Assembly: GCA_935421135.1 (NCBI GenBank)
Contig: OW285187.1
Coordinates: forward strand, 30,133,818 to 30,197,817
DNA from: Bugulina stolonifera
Taxonomy: Eukaryota; Bryozoa; Gymnolaemata; Cheilostomatida; Bugulidae
Direction of reading: 5' to 3'
DNA length: 64,000 nt
Part shown: positions 34,089 through 46,487 of the stretch, piece by piece
Numbering within the stretch: the stretch's first letter is position 1
Layout of the letters: each line of letters begins with the position of its first letter
Translations under genes and position numbers: made by a program
Notes under the pieces: model-generated
Seen by the model: only the letters and a program-made list of their open reading frames with translations
What the model was told of the DNA's origin: nothing
Database searches by the model: none

Positions 34089-37000
34089 TTAATAATTTCT
34101 GTTATATCTTTCATGCTGGCTATAACTACCCCTAGGTCTCCCCCTTCCCTGGAATCCACCACCATAGCCCCCTCCTCTTGGTGGTGGTCTACGATATGCA
34201 CCACCCCTACCTCTCTCATAACCTCTACCTCTCCTGCTATCTCTATAATCATAGTCATCATGCCATCTTGGTCTATCATCATACATTTCTTCTCTGTTCC
34301 CATCTTCCCTCCTGTAAGACTCCTGTACTCGAGGGTCCCTGGGGCGATATGGCTGATCTTGTACCAGAGTGTCTCTGTAACCATGAGGCTGCTCTGACCA
34401 GGTTGGAGCTCTTGGATCAATATCGGGGTTACTGTAGCTACCACGAGCCATCAGTGCCTGCGGAGATGGGTCTGCTGATGGCCTGCGACCTTCTGCTGGT
34501 GGCGGCAAATATGACCTGTGGGTTGAGACTTCCTCTCCTGATAGTCTATGTGTAGGTTGACCTCTATTTTTATTTGCTTGTAACGAAAATGATATCTTTG
34601 GTCTGTCTGAAGACGCTTGGGTATTGGAGTCCATCTGCCATCCACCAGGGGGCAGAGGTGGTGATAGCATAGTTGAACTGGCGGATCCAGCTGATGCAGG
34701 ACTTCTTTGGTCCACATAATGGTGTGATCTGGACTGGACTAAAGATTCTGGTAGTGTCTTGCCACTCATAATATCTGATATATTCTTAGGCAGAGGTGGT
34801 GGCAATGTAGGAGGCTGAACTGAGCTTGGTGGTTTAGGAGCGGGTGGCAGCGGAGGTTGTGCTGCCAGCAATGCTTTCTTTCTCTCTAGCTCTAATCTTT
34901 GCATCTCCACCTGTTCTGTGAGTTGCTTGAGTGCAAGCTGCTGAGCTGTCAACTCCGAGTCCTAGAACCATCAATATAAACAACATGACATGACAATATT
35001 CCAGCAACTGTACACCCTTCCCCTTTTAGACCTACAAATACTGGCTGAGGTGTACCCATGCCATCAAACTAGATAAACCAAGTAAAATAGCAAGCTAGTA
35101 ATCATACCTTTGGCAGCTTAATTAGGGGCGAGGTGGATTTTATTGCTGGTGCCGTAGGGTCGTAAGCATCATCAGATGAGGGATCATACGGTTCGGAGGC
35201 GGGGTCATATGGTTCAGAGGTGGGGTCATAGGGTTCAGAGGTGGGGTCATAGGGTTCCGCATCTGGTTTGCCATTTCCAATTTCTTCACTTGATTCCTCC
35301 ATGTCTTCCTGGCCAGGAGAATATGGAGCAGCTCCTGGAAAAAAACACTATGAATCAACATATCAACTAACACCCGTCATACCTTGCTGAGCAACATCAG
35401 CAAGTGGTGCAGTATGTCTGGCCAATGATTGGTGTTGGTGTACATTTTTATGCTATAAATCTACTGAAATTCCTACAGATCAACCTTGGACTTTGGATGC
35501 TCATTCAAGCTCCAAAAGTGGGAAGTCCCTATTACACCATTCTAATATGTATCAGAACGCCCCTATTAATTAAAGGCATAAGACTTAGCAGCATCATGTT
35601 ACTAACGGTCTGAAGCTACAGGAACCTAAGCTACAGGAGAAAATGAGATGCATACCAGGAGCATCCTCTGCATTGAGCGTGCCGGCATCTGCTAGGCTGT
35701 AGGCAGACACGATGGGATCATATGGCTCATCCTCTTGAGTACCCATGTCTTCGTGTCCTGCGTCTTTAGAGGCTGGTGCTGACAGACTGACTAACGGTCG
35801 AGTAGGGTCATACTCTTCTACAGCTGTAACACATCAGTATGATGTATAATACTTATACCATAGTGTGATAGTGTAATACTAATACAGCGGTGTGATAGTG
35901 TAATACTAATACCATAGTGTGATAGTGTAATACTAATACCATAGTGTGATAGTGTAATACTAATACCATAGTGTGATAGAGTAATACAGTAGTATGACTG
36001 CAATACTAAAACAGTAGTGCGATAGTGTAATACACCTGTATAATACAGTGTGATAGGGTAACATAATAACATAAACAACACTATGTATACCATCTCATGA
36101 ATAGTAGTGTCATTGGCCTCTCATCATCTTAGAACTGTTTCCGCTAATCTAAACTTCCACAGTGTGGAGTTCTTTCGTCAGAAAAAAAATTATTTCAAAG
36201 TAATTTATTAGTTGTGAGTTGTTATTCCTTTCCCCATCTTATTGAAAAGACAACTCCAACGCTCATAGATAATTTTTGATTTTAGGGAAATGGTATCCAG
36301 ATTGTCATTAGTCAACTTATTTCCAAGCAAGACTAATGGTTAGCTGTATACAAAGTTTTGAAAAAGATAACTTAGGTATAAAATAGAATTGAATGGTAGT
36401 TGAAAGCCTAAATAAAAAGCCTGCAAAATCTAATTAGTAGAAATCAGTAAAAATTTTATCTTCTAAAAGCCTTCTCTTCCTAAATCACAATGGAAGTCAA
36501 CTCTTGCACCTCTAAGTTGGGAATTTCAGAGAACACATTCTGTAGAATTATTTATGTTACTGCAATAGCTCTCCTGATATCAACAACAGCAGACATTTCA
36601 ACTGACCGTCAGTATTGGGTAGCGCAGGTTCTGCTGGTTTAGGAGTGGTCAGTGGGGAGGGTGTCTCTGGCTCCGCTGGAACAATTTCATCCAAACCTGG
36701 AGGTTCATAAGGCTCTTCTGCATCACTTGCCTTTGACTTCTTCAGCTCTTGGGAAGTTGGTGGCTTCTTAGACTTGATTCTCACGACTAAGCCCACCAAC
36801 ATGTTGGGGCGGTTGTCATCCGCTAATACTAAATGAACAAAATACAAGTGGCTAAGTGCTGTTGTAATAATAGCAACATGGTACAGCAGACAAAATCATA
36901 TGCCACCAAATTCCGTTAAAAGTAAGTATTTAATGGAGAGAGGACCGTTCCACCCGTTCATTGATGTCTGCAGTTCGCAATAATGTAAGCTCATATGCCT

Positions 37001-40000
37001 ATATTATACATGTACATACATGTATATGTATTCATGTAGCTTACCTTTGTGACGGTAGGGTTTAAGTGCAGAGGGCAGTGATTCATGACTAGGTAGAGGT
37101 ATAATGTACATATCCTTAATTGTACTAGCACCATTACCAACCACCCCAAACCTCTTCTTCTCCGACAGGTACTTGAAGTAGTCCTTATATCCCACCTTCT
37201 CCTCCTCATTAACGGCTGAGAATCTCACAAGTATCACTTCCTGAAAAGATTGAACACGCCACATCTATTAGTTCTGTCAAGGTCAAAGAGGACCCAGGGT
37301 GTAGATAACTCCGAACAAAATGAGTCAGTTAGGAATATTCCTGATTAATATAGTCAGCTATACACTTAGCACTTTGAGCTACATTATTTGTGAAATAATG
37401 ATATCAGTTGTATACATGTGACAGCAGTATGCATTAGACCGCTAGCCATTCAATACCCGCTGTTGGCAGGTTACCGTGTATTAGGGTAAAGTCCCTACCT
37501 GCTACATCCCAGTGTTTACAGATGTAGTGGTCATAGCACAATATTAATTCTCTACCATCCATCTCCAGGATATGAGAGAGTGGCTGGGCCAATAAATAGT
37601 GTAGTTATCTCCACTTACCCTGCTAGTGGTGTGCTTCAGCTGATTAATGTATTCCCAGACCTGAGATGGATGAATCCGGCCAACTATTTGTAGAGCATCA
37701 GGCAAATCCTACAAATCAGGAAAATAGAAACAATCAGTCAGCTCTGTTAACAGACAGGTCGACAAGCCTAAATTTCGTTTAGATTGCATTTTTATCCAGA
37801 ATTGTTTAGACTTGCACACTGTATATGTACACTACAACTACAAACACACCTATTCCTTTAGGAACATAATGAATATACATGTAGTTGCTCCTTGTATACT
37901 GCCTCCAACCAGCATAATATATTATACAAATCCACTTACAGTTTTGAGGTAATCAGAATTTCCGTGCACACCGTGGGCAGTTGTGAAGAACTTGCAAACT
38001 TCTGGTACGTCTATAAAACCTTTCCAAGCAGAGGGTGGGTGCTTCTTTTTAGACGTTATGATTGGAGTAGGTGAAGAAAGGTCATTGGTTGGAGAGTAAG
38101 GAGACTGAACCGTGGAAGATGGCTCCTGTTTAGGTGAACTATCAAACTTGACACGAGACTTGGCTACTTCCTCTTCCTCTTTATGCCGTCTCTTTCGTTT
38201 TTCTAAACGCTCGGCAATAATTCTATCCTCTTCCTTATAGATCTCTATGTCCTTCTCCAGGTCTTTGAGTTCGGCGTTCACCACCTACAGTAGGTACCAT
38301 GAGGGCATCAATATACAGTTTTAAGTGATTCAGCAAGGACTGAGGTTATTGTTAACTCACTTTACAATAGGAGATAATAAAACTTCTTATCAAGAATATT
38401 ATTAACATTTTTGACATAAAAGACTGAATGCTACCAGTGACCATGTCTTGTTTTTCTCTCTGATTTGTCTAGACTTGTTTTAATCAACACCAGTTGAACA
38501 CATCATATATACACTTCCACCAGTATCCAGTTAATTGGCTACCTACTGTGCACATAGCCCACTGGTACACATCATACAAGTATTATAACAGAAGGAGCTA
38601 CTGTATCTACCTTATCAATCTCCTCTATGCTGCTCTCCCTCTGTCTGGGTATACTACGGGAACTGTTCACTTTGAGTTTCTTACTGTTGTGTCTACCAAT
38701 ATCTGCCCCAGTAGGAGCTGCCTGCTTACCAGTACATATCTTACAGTTAGAGTCAAAGAGATGAGCATCATGCTGTGAGGTTGTATCTGCAGAGCCCAGT
38801 ATGGACGACAGAAGGTCTGAGGACTGATCAGAGCTTAGAGTCACACCTTCCTGTAAAGTCATAGATAGCTTAGGAACATACATGTACATGTACATGGCCC
38901 CGAGTTCAAACCCCAGTCAGGGACTGGTATTTTCATAGATTTGAAACAAGTCTCTGACTGCTCATAAATAAATTCCTTGCTGAAAAATACATCATACATG
39001 TACATGTATGGAGTCAAGTCTACAACTATTAATACATGTACATGTATATCATTGAGATGAATGTGAATCTATAAGTACATCATATTTAAGTAGGCCTACA
39101 ACACTTTTAGAAGAACTATAAAGGAGGGCTATGGGTGTTATTACGGCCAGTGTGTGTAACCATTTGCAGTCAGTACTTCAGTACTAGCATGATGTAATGA
39201 ATGGACTCACTGTACTAAGACATATACACTAGCATGAGGAAATAATTGGACTCACTGTACTACTTCTACCGGTACTGGGGTTTCTGTCAGCCATGTCATA
39301 ATCCTTGACACTTTCCTCTAGTTTCACATCCATGTCTTTATAAGTCTCCTGTTCCACCTCTATTTCACCCTTATGTGTTATCTTACGCAGTGTTGGTTTC
39401 ATAGCAGCTTTCCTCTCTTCATCTGCTTTTATCTTCTCCAGTTCCTACCAACAGAGTAACTATGTACATCATAGCAGCAAAACAAAAGCAGCACCCACTC
39501 CCCATAGTGTATAGGCTGCAAGGTTACATGTAGGTTAATTCTTAGTTAGGTATATAACAACCTAAAACTCTGGTGACCTAAATTAGTAGATTGCACTACA
39601 GCAGTGCTCTTCCTACAGGAATACAGCGTGAGCCACGGCCAATACAACTCGGCTCAAATGAGTGTAGTAAATAAACCAATGTACAGACCTAGGAGAGCTA
39701 TGATGCTGTCTACAACATAATGTACGTATGGAGGTGAGTATAACCAGACTTACAGACTGCATTTCCTTTTCCCTCCACTGGTGCAGCTCCTTAGATGCCA
39801 TCTCATCTGGTGTCATCCTCACTAACTTGGACGGTTTCAGTTTCTTTCTCAATATCTTTCTAAACAGACCCTACAATTAGACAATACGACCATTTTATGC
39901 CAATTCATCAACCAAGATCACACATGTAGCCCGATTAGTTGAAATGGAGTAGTGTGGATTAAATTCATAGCAATTCGGAGTATAGAAGTTAATATTTCTC

Positions 40001-43000
40001 ATCCCCAGCACTAGGCAATGGCTAGGCACACTGTATATTAGAGTAAGATTGATACACACGCCACAATATATATGTATTGACAGACATGTTACATGTTACA
40101 TCAAGTGACTAGTGCTCACTGTACACTAGACAAGCACATAATAGTAAGGGTGCAAGTGCAAATGTCTTACCTTGTTTTTCTTATCCTTAACATTGAATAT
40201 AAGACTTCGATATTTGGACTTGTATTTGTTATTAGTATCGCCATAGTACCTGTGTAGTTCGTGCTCTATTGATGAGACAATGGTTTTTATCTCGTCCTCC
40301 GAAGGCTTATCATCAGAAATTTCTGTCACCCTAACCGATCATGTAAAAGAATTTCATTAGTAAAGATAAACAGAAAATGCTGAGAGTAAGAGAGTGCCAA
40401 GATGACTGAATGACATGTACGGCCTGCCAGTTGTTCATCAACAATTACATGTACAGGTGCATCAGTGAAAGCCTTCAACGACAGTTTCAGTACAAGTGTT
40501 TGACGGCAACGTCACCAGAAACATCATATACAGTTAAGCAGAGATACCCATTTGTTCAAATACAACGAAAGAGAGCTAAGCAACCTTTCGGTAAATTCAA
40601 GTAGAAAATAATTTACCAGACAATGAAAGCAAGACGTCACCAGTTAGAGAGGAGCATACAATGAGACAGGACAGCTGTGTCCATTACTACATGTACCGTA
40701 TATGACTGAGCGCTCACCTCTCCATGAGTATATCAGTTAAAGACTTCCTAACATTAGCTCTAATAGTAGCCGTGTCTGGACCTGATGGTTTCTTAACCTG
40801 TGCACCAGACTCTTCCTCTTTGGAGGTTGACCCCTTTCTGTGAGCAGATTTGTCATCTGTTGCAGAAATAAACAGAATGAAGTTGAATCAAAGTTACCCA
40901 TAGCCGAGTCCCTATACCAACACTGTATAATTCCTAAAGGAGAATACCTAGCACTACACAACAGACAAACATAATATCCATAAGTTATCCATTAGATGCA
41001 AAGTTGTTCTCTCTTTTCTTTCTTTGTTTACCAACAGGGGGGTCACAATCTCTCCACGTCCACTATTAAAAATTAGTCTTACATACATGCAGTTGAATTC
41101 CTCATAATTACCCGATTACTATGAACCTCTACAGGAAGATCAGTTCCTATGCTGATACCAACTAACCTGTGGATATCAGTTTGCTCTTCTGTTTACCATA
41201 GAACGCTGTGCTGGACACGTGTCCAGTTTGCTGACCGGGCCGGAGCACCTCAAAGGTAGGATGTTTGGTTAGCCAGGCAACAAGGTTGGCAGCATTGGGT
41301 GCATGTGCACCAGTGACCAGCCTGCCTGTGTGCCTCTCCATCACCACTATATCCGGGGTAAACTTCCCAGTCTGAAATCATCATTACATGGATTATATTT
41401 ACAATAAATAGGATGCATGCACAGCTATCAACACTGCACCGTAATAAGCACAGATAAGCAGTAATGTTATCTTATAATGTAGACTGGCTACTACATGTAG
41501 ATTAGTGGTCACTATTACATGTGCATATACATGTATCTATTGTATAGTAATGCTAGGTTTACACGTGTAGCACATGTATTATACTTGTATAATATACTCA
41601 CATCCTGTTTAGCTCCCATAGTCTTGGACTTCTCCTTAGAGATAATCTTGAGTGACTCCTTGGAATGTCTGATGATACAGTTGAGAGAGCAGTAGATCTT
41701 GTTATCTTCTGCCCAGTTCTCACAGCCTGAGCCTATACAGTGCTGCCTTGGAGTATTGGCCTGCAAGCATTATTATACTACCTGCATCTAACTGTCCTCA
41801 GACTATATAAGCAACAAGAGTGAACACTGTGGACTATATATTCTACAATCATATTATAATATATACCTATAGTCATGTACTTACCCATATAATATATACC
41901 TATAGTCATGTACTTACCCATATAATATATACCTATAGTCATGTACTTACCCATATAATATATACCTATAGTCATGTAATTACCCATATAATTATATACC
42001 TATAGCCATGTACATGTACTTACCCATATAATTATACACCTATTAAGAGCCATGTACATGACTTGTACTTACCCATATAATACATACCTATAGTCATGTA
42101 CTTACCCATATAATTATATACCTATTATAGCCATGTACATATACTTACCCATATAATATATACCTATAGTCATGTACTTACCCATATAATTATATACCTA
42201 TTATAGCCATGTACATGTACCTACCCATATAATATATACCTATAGTCATGTAATTACCCATATAATTATACACCTATAGCCATGTACTTACCCATATAAT
42301 TATATACCTATTATAGCCATGTACATATACTTACCCATATAATATATACCTATAGTCATGTACTTACCCATATAATTATATACCTATTATAGCCATGTAC
42401 ATATACTTACCCATATAATATATACCTATAGTCATGTACTTACCCATATAATTATATACCTATTATAGCCATGTACATATACTTACCCATATAATATATA
42501 CCTAAAGTCATGTACATGTACTTACCCATATAATTATATACCTATAGTCATGTACATGTACTTACCCATATAATTATATACCTATAGTCATGTACATGTA
42601 CTTACCCTGAACTTTCCAAATCGTTTCTTCTTATCAGATGAGGTGGAAGAATCTTTCTTGCGTATTTCTCCTTTAACTGGAGAGACTTTCTTAGACGTTT
42701 CCTAGCAACAGATAAACACAAACTACTGCTACCCTTTAGTGGATGCATTCTAGAATAGAGTGAAGTACTGTCTTAACCCATCCATATTAAATTAAATGCA
42801 TGTAAGTAAAGTGCCTACAGTTACAGCATTAGAGCATCATTTAATATCATAAACCAACCTCAGTTTTTGTTGTACTAGTCTTGCTCTGAGCTTTACTAGA
42901 TGTATTTCCTGTCTCTGAGGAAGCAAGTGTTGTGCCAGCAGTCTGGTGTGGCTCATGCGGAGAGGTAGATGTGACTACAGGTGTAACTGTTAGGTTCTTC

Positions 43001-46000
43001 ACACCACCTAGTCTCTCCAGTATCTCCTTCTCTATATACAGTATATATACAGTATACATGTGTATATAACTTGTATCTATCATGTGTGCGTGTGTAGACA
43101 AATCCATGTGTGTATGCATATAATCTAGTACCAGGGATACACATTGAATTGAATTTCAACTACAGAGTTGCAAGTTTATGAAATCTGAACTTTCCCACCA
43201 AGAAGAGGAATGGGTATATACTGCTGTACTGAACACACTAACTACTAACTGACTACTAAACTAGAAGCTAAATATAATCATGTAATTAACAGCTACAGCT
43301 AAAGCCTATAGACTGCTATCCTACAACATGCATGGGTATAATATTCAGCTTTAGCGTACCTTTACACTGTGAACATATGTACTCTTCATTTTGTGTTTCC
43401 ATCTGCTGTCCTCGTTTCCTGGATATACCTACACAGTCTCCATGATACCACTCTTCACATCGGTCACAGCATATCATAAACCTGCAAAAAAAAACAGCAG
43501 GTGAGTGCATACTACGACAGTACTCAGTATATTGTACATGAGTAACAACATCAAGCATGGCGTGTGTCATGTTATCTTAGCAACCCGATATACATGCAGA
43601 ACTAATTGTAGCTTCTCCCAGCGACCACCATAAATAATTAACATAACCTGTGAATAGCACTAATAGGCAAAGTAGCATATATACACATAATATAGAATAA
43701 TATAACATAATATACAGTATGCAAGGGTAGTACCTGTTGTCATGTGGCTTACGACACACACACCAAAGTCTATCAGGGTCATCCTCTTCCAGCCATTCGT
43801 CGTCATCATCTGGAAGGTCAGACTCACTGGAGGACGTTTCACCTCCGGATACCTCTGTTATATATGCAGTATATACACTGTATATATGTACATGTATATG
43901 TAGCCTACACTGTAAGCATGTTATAGAATATGCAGTATAGAAATACATTGTGTACATGTATATAATAGCAACCTCTATTACCAGGTACATGTAATATAAA
44001 TATATTTTATCATCTCTTGCTGTACTAGATCACACACAAGTGAAGCTATAAAAGGTTGAACACGGCAAACAAATATATCTCAATAGTTACCATCAGCAGG
44101 AAGTGATTTTGGTTTCTCTCTACGCCGTTTCTTAGTGTTAACAGGTTCGTCGGGTTTGAACAAATCATCTGCGGCAGCAGAAAGCCTTCTGTAATCAAAT
44201 AAGAAGTATACTAATAAATCTCATCTGCCAACTCTAATATTGAAGATCACAAAAATACTACTAGGCCTACATGTATATGGCAGTATATAACACAGCACAC
44301 CTTTTTAACTCCTGGGATTTCCGTTTAATTCGCTGACCATCCTTCTCTCCGCCCTCAGATTTTCTGTCAATCACCCGAATTTTTCCAGGTATCCAACCAC
44401 TTCCATCCGGTGACTTGACAGCGGACTCCTGTGCTTCTTGTTTAGCCTCTTGACCTGAAGTCTTTTTGGGAGATTTCATTTTACCTTCTGGTTTGGTAGA
44501 CATTTTCTACAGTATCCAACATGTGATACGGTAAAAATTGAAAAATATCATATAACTAAATCATTCATGTCTTATGGTAATTTGACATATGACTAGACGA
44601 GTAAAGGATGACATTACATTTCACCCTTATATTTATAGAATATTTAGACTGAGCATTCCATGTGAGAAATGCATAAGAATAAATCCAGGCTAGGACTAGA
44701 GCAATTTATACCAAGGTACGCACTTACATGACTTGTTTGCCTTTGACCACCAGAAGGTTTAGCAGAAGATTTCTTATCAGGCAATGACTTTGGTTTGACT
44801 GTCAAAGATTTGCCTTTACTTGCTGTAGAAGATTTTGTGCCTTCACTAAGTTTGGTGGGAGATTTGGCTGGAGCAGGCTTTGTAGCATTAGCTTTAGTAG
44901 GAGTAGCTTTAGATCTCTTGGAATGAGGTTGCATATCACAGTCACTGGCTGCCTTCTTAGTTGTTGTCTCTGCAGAACTTTCTTCTTTCTTCGCTGCTTT
45001 AAGTTCTTCTAACAATTCTTTTTCTTGTCTAATATTTTCCTCTCTGATTTTATCAGCGAGTGCTCTACGTTCCAAGTCTGTTACTCTTTCAGAGCGCCTT
45101 CTGTATAATAAACAGCGCAGCAAATAATTCTTTTGCTTTAGCCCTTGGATGGTGATCAAAGGTCATAAAATTCTATGTTATGGAAAAGAACTACATGTAG
45201 CGCTATAAACTCTGTCTAGAGGATGTTTGCATCAATAACAAATCAACTGGCCCTAACAAAATCTAACATAATTCACATACCTTGGTACAACTTCTTCAGC
45301 AGGATGTGAGGCAGCAGTTGAAGGTATGGGGTTTAACTCTTCAGAGTTATCTACCTCCGATGTTAGAGACTCCGCGACTACAATGGGATCTGCTTGCAAA
45401 CTCTCCTAAAGAAATAAAAGTTGTGTATATATGACGGATTATTTGTCAGTATATAAGACTGTAATGGAAGTTGATGTGATGCAAAATGATTGATCGAGAA
45501 AACTGCTGCAGATAAACAAAGTGTTTGCACCCACTGTATATTTGTTCGACTGCTAGTAACATCACTATTGACCAATAATAGATTAGTATTTACCTCAATA
45601 ACTTCATCATCTATGGCCATATCATTCATTTCATTTCCACCAGGTTGTTCTGACAGCAGCTGTAAGCCTTCCTCCGACGACAAGACTGATTCAAGCTGCT
45701 TAATATGTTCATCAGTGAATGTAATATTGTCAGCGTCAGCTGGACACCACTGATCAGCCTCTGGATTAGTGGCCAACTGAGTTGCCAACGCCGCAATTTC
45801 AGCTGCTGCAGCAGCATCATCCACATTCTCACTTGGGTATTCCTTTGGTTCAGCAGTTTCAGAAGCAACAGCTTTATTGTTAACAGCAATCGGCTCAATA
45901 ATCAAATCATTTTCAATCTTGGAGCTTTTTTCTAAAGCCTCACAAGTATCACTTGTCTCAGCAGCTCCTGTGGTATCATTTTCTACTGCCATTGGTTCAC

Positions 46001-46487
46001 TGGCAGGTAAACTATCACTGTTGTCATTATCAGCAACACTCTCCTTAGTAGAATCATCAATGTTGCTAGTCTTGCCGGGAATTTGGTCGTGGTCATCCAA
46101 TGAAACTACTGTACTGAGTGGAGTAGCTTGTTTAGATTTGTTGGAAGGTGGTCGGCCACGCCCCCTACCACGGCCTCTACCTCTGGTTGGTGCTTTAGAA
46201 ACCTCGGTCTGAGCCGGTGTGCTTACATCTTTTGCCGGGGATGAATTATTACCCCTACCTCTGCCACGGCCTCTTCCGCGAACCCCGATAGCTGATTTAC
46301 TTGCCGAAACATTCTTTGCACTGCTAGGAGATGCAGAGCGTAGATTTGCAGGAGAAGATGACCTCAGACTGATACTTAGAGCAGCAGCAGGTGAGACGGA
46401 TCTACCTCCAGATCGAGTAGATCTAGCAGGTGATGCGTTAGCTATTTCAGAGGCTTTCTGTTGACTCCTTGTTGCACGAGTCGTCAT
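34089..46487 (-). CDS. DIDO1/PHF3-family PHD-TFIIS-SPOC protein, 23 coding exons
   Basis: Exons 5' to 3': 46487-45594, 45405-45281, 45100-44728, 44506-44301, 44188-44091, 43854-43734, 43481-43360, 43031-42859, 42701-42606, 41760-41602, 41371-41167, 40856-40718, 40330-40171, 39870-39754, 39444-39256, 38850-38611, 38284-37940, 37708-37619, 37240-37045, 36828-36607, 35823-35656, 35334-35108, 34961-34089 (1845 aa). Order: RGRGRG basic tracts (about 70-120); PHD finger 593-645 (LWCVCRKPHDNRFMICCDRC, WYHGDCVG, YICSQC); extra Cys site CIGSGC...YCSLNC (about 744-765); APNAANLVAWLTKHP block; TFIIS central domain 885-1000; SPOC domain about 1222-1372; EPYDP repeats about 1505-1550; RGG-rich C-terminus. 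The family reads H3K4me3 and, via SPOC, the phosphorylated RNA polymerase II tail. The ATG follows an acceptor by ten bases, so a 5' UTR intron exists. Donor GTTGGT at 42858 is weak. Confidence 0.95.
35859..36060. repeat. 27-bp tandem repeat in a DIDO/PHF3 intron
   Basis: Five or more units of ATAGTGTGATAGTGTAATAC plus TAATACC, drifting at the right end. It lies just upstream (in the minus sense) of exon 35823-35656. Open minus-strand frames here arise because 27 is a multiple of three. Confidence 0.9.
38897..38985 (+). mobile_element. tRNA-derived SINE fragment (copy 3)
   Basis: GAGTTCAAACCCCAGTCAGG with the tail GGACTGGTATTTTCATAGAT, CAAGTCTCTGACTGC and ATAAATTCCTTGCTG matches copies at 5506 and 11444. 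It is truncated before the B box and flanked on both sides by TACATGTA repeats. It lies in a DIDO/PHF3 intron, antisense to the gene. Confidence 0.65.
41857..42606 (-). repeat. Minisatellite that multiplies a DIDO/PHF3 5' splice site
   Basis: Read on the minus strand, the real donor AGG|GTAAGTACATG (exon end 42606) starts an array of 33-42 bp units. I count 19 further copies at this position in the intron; 16 keep GGGTAAGT exactly, and three are variants (GGGTAATT or GGGTAGGT). Units alternate between ACATGACTATAGG and ATGGCTATAATAGG subtypes, showing higher-order duplication. The array occupies almost the whole intron up to about 100 bases before the acceptor at 41761. Read-through to any copy would meet an in-frame TGA (five codons past the junction). 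Confidence 0.92.

Noticed and set aside
41778..42005. Repetitive MTIGIYYMGKY-type open frames
   Set aside because: Translation of the donor-site minisatellite.
45490..46464. Plus-strand open frames of 76-111 residues
   Set aside because: Antisense shadows of the long first coding exon of the DIDO/PHF3 gene.
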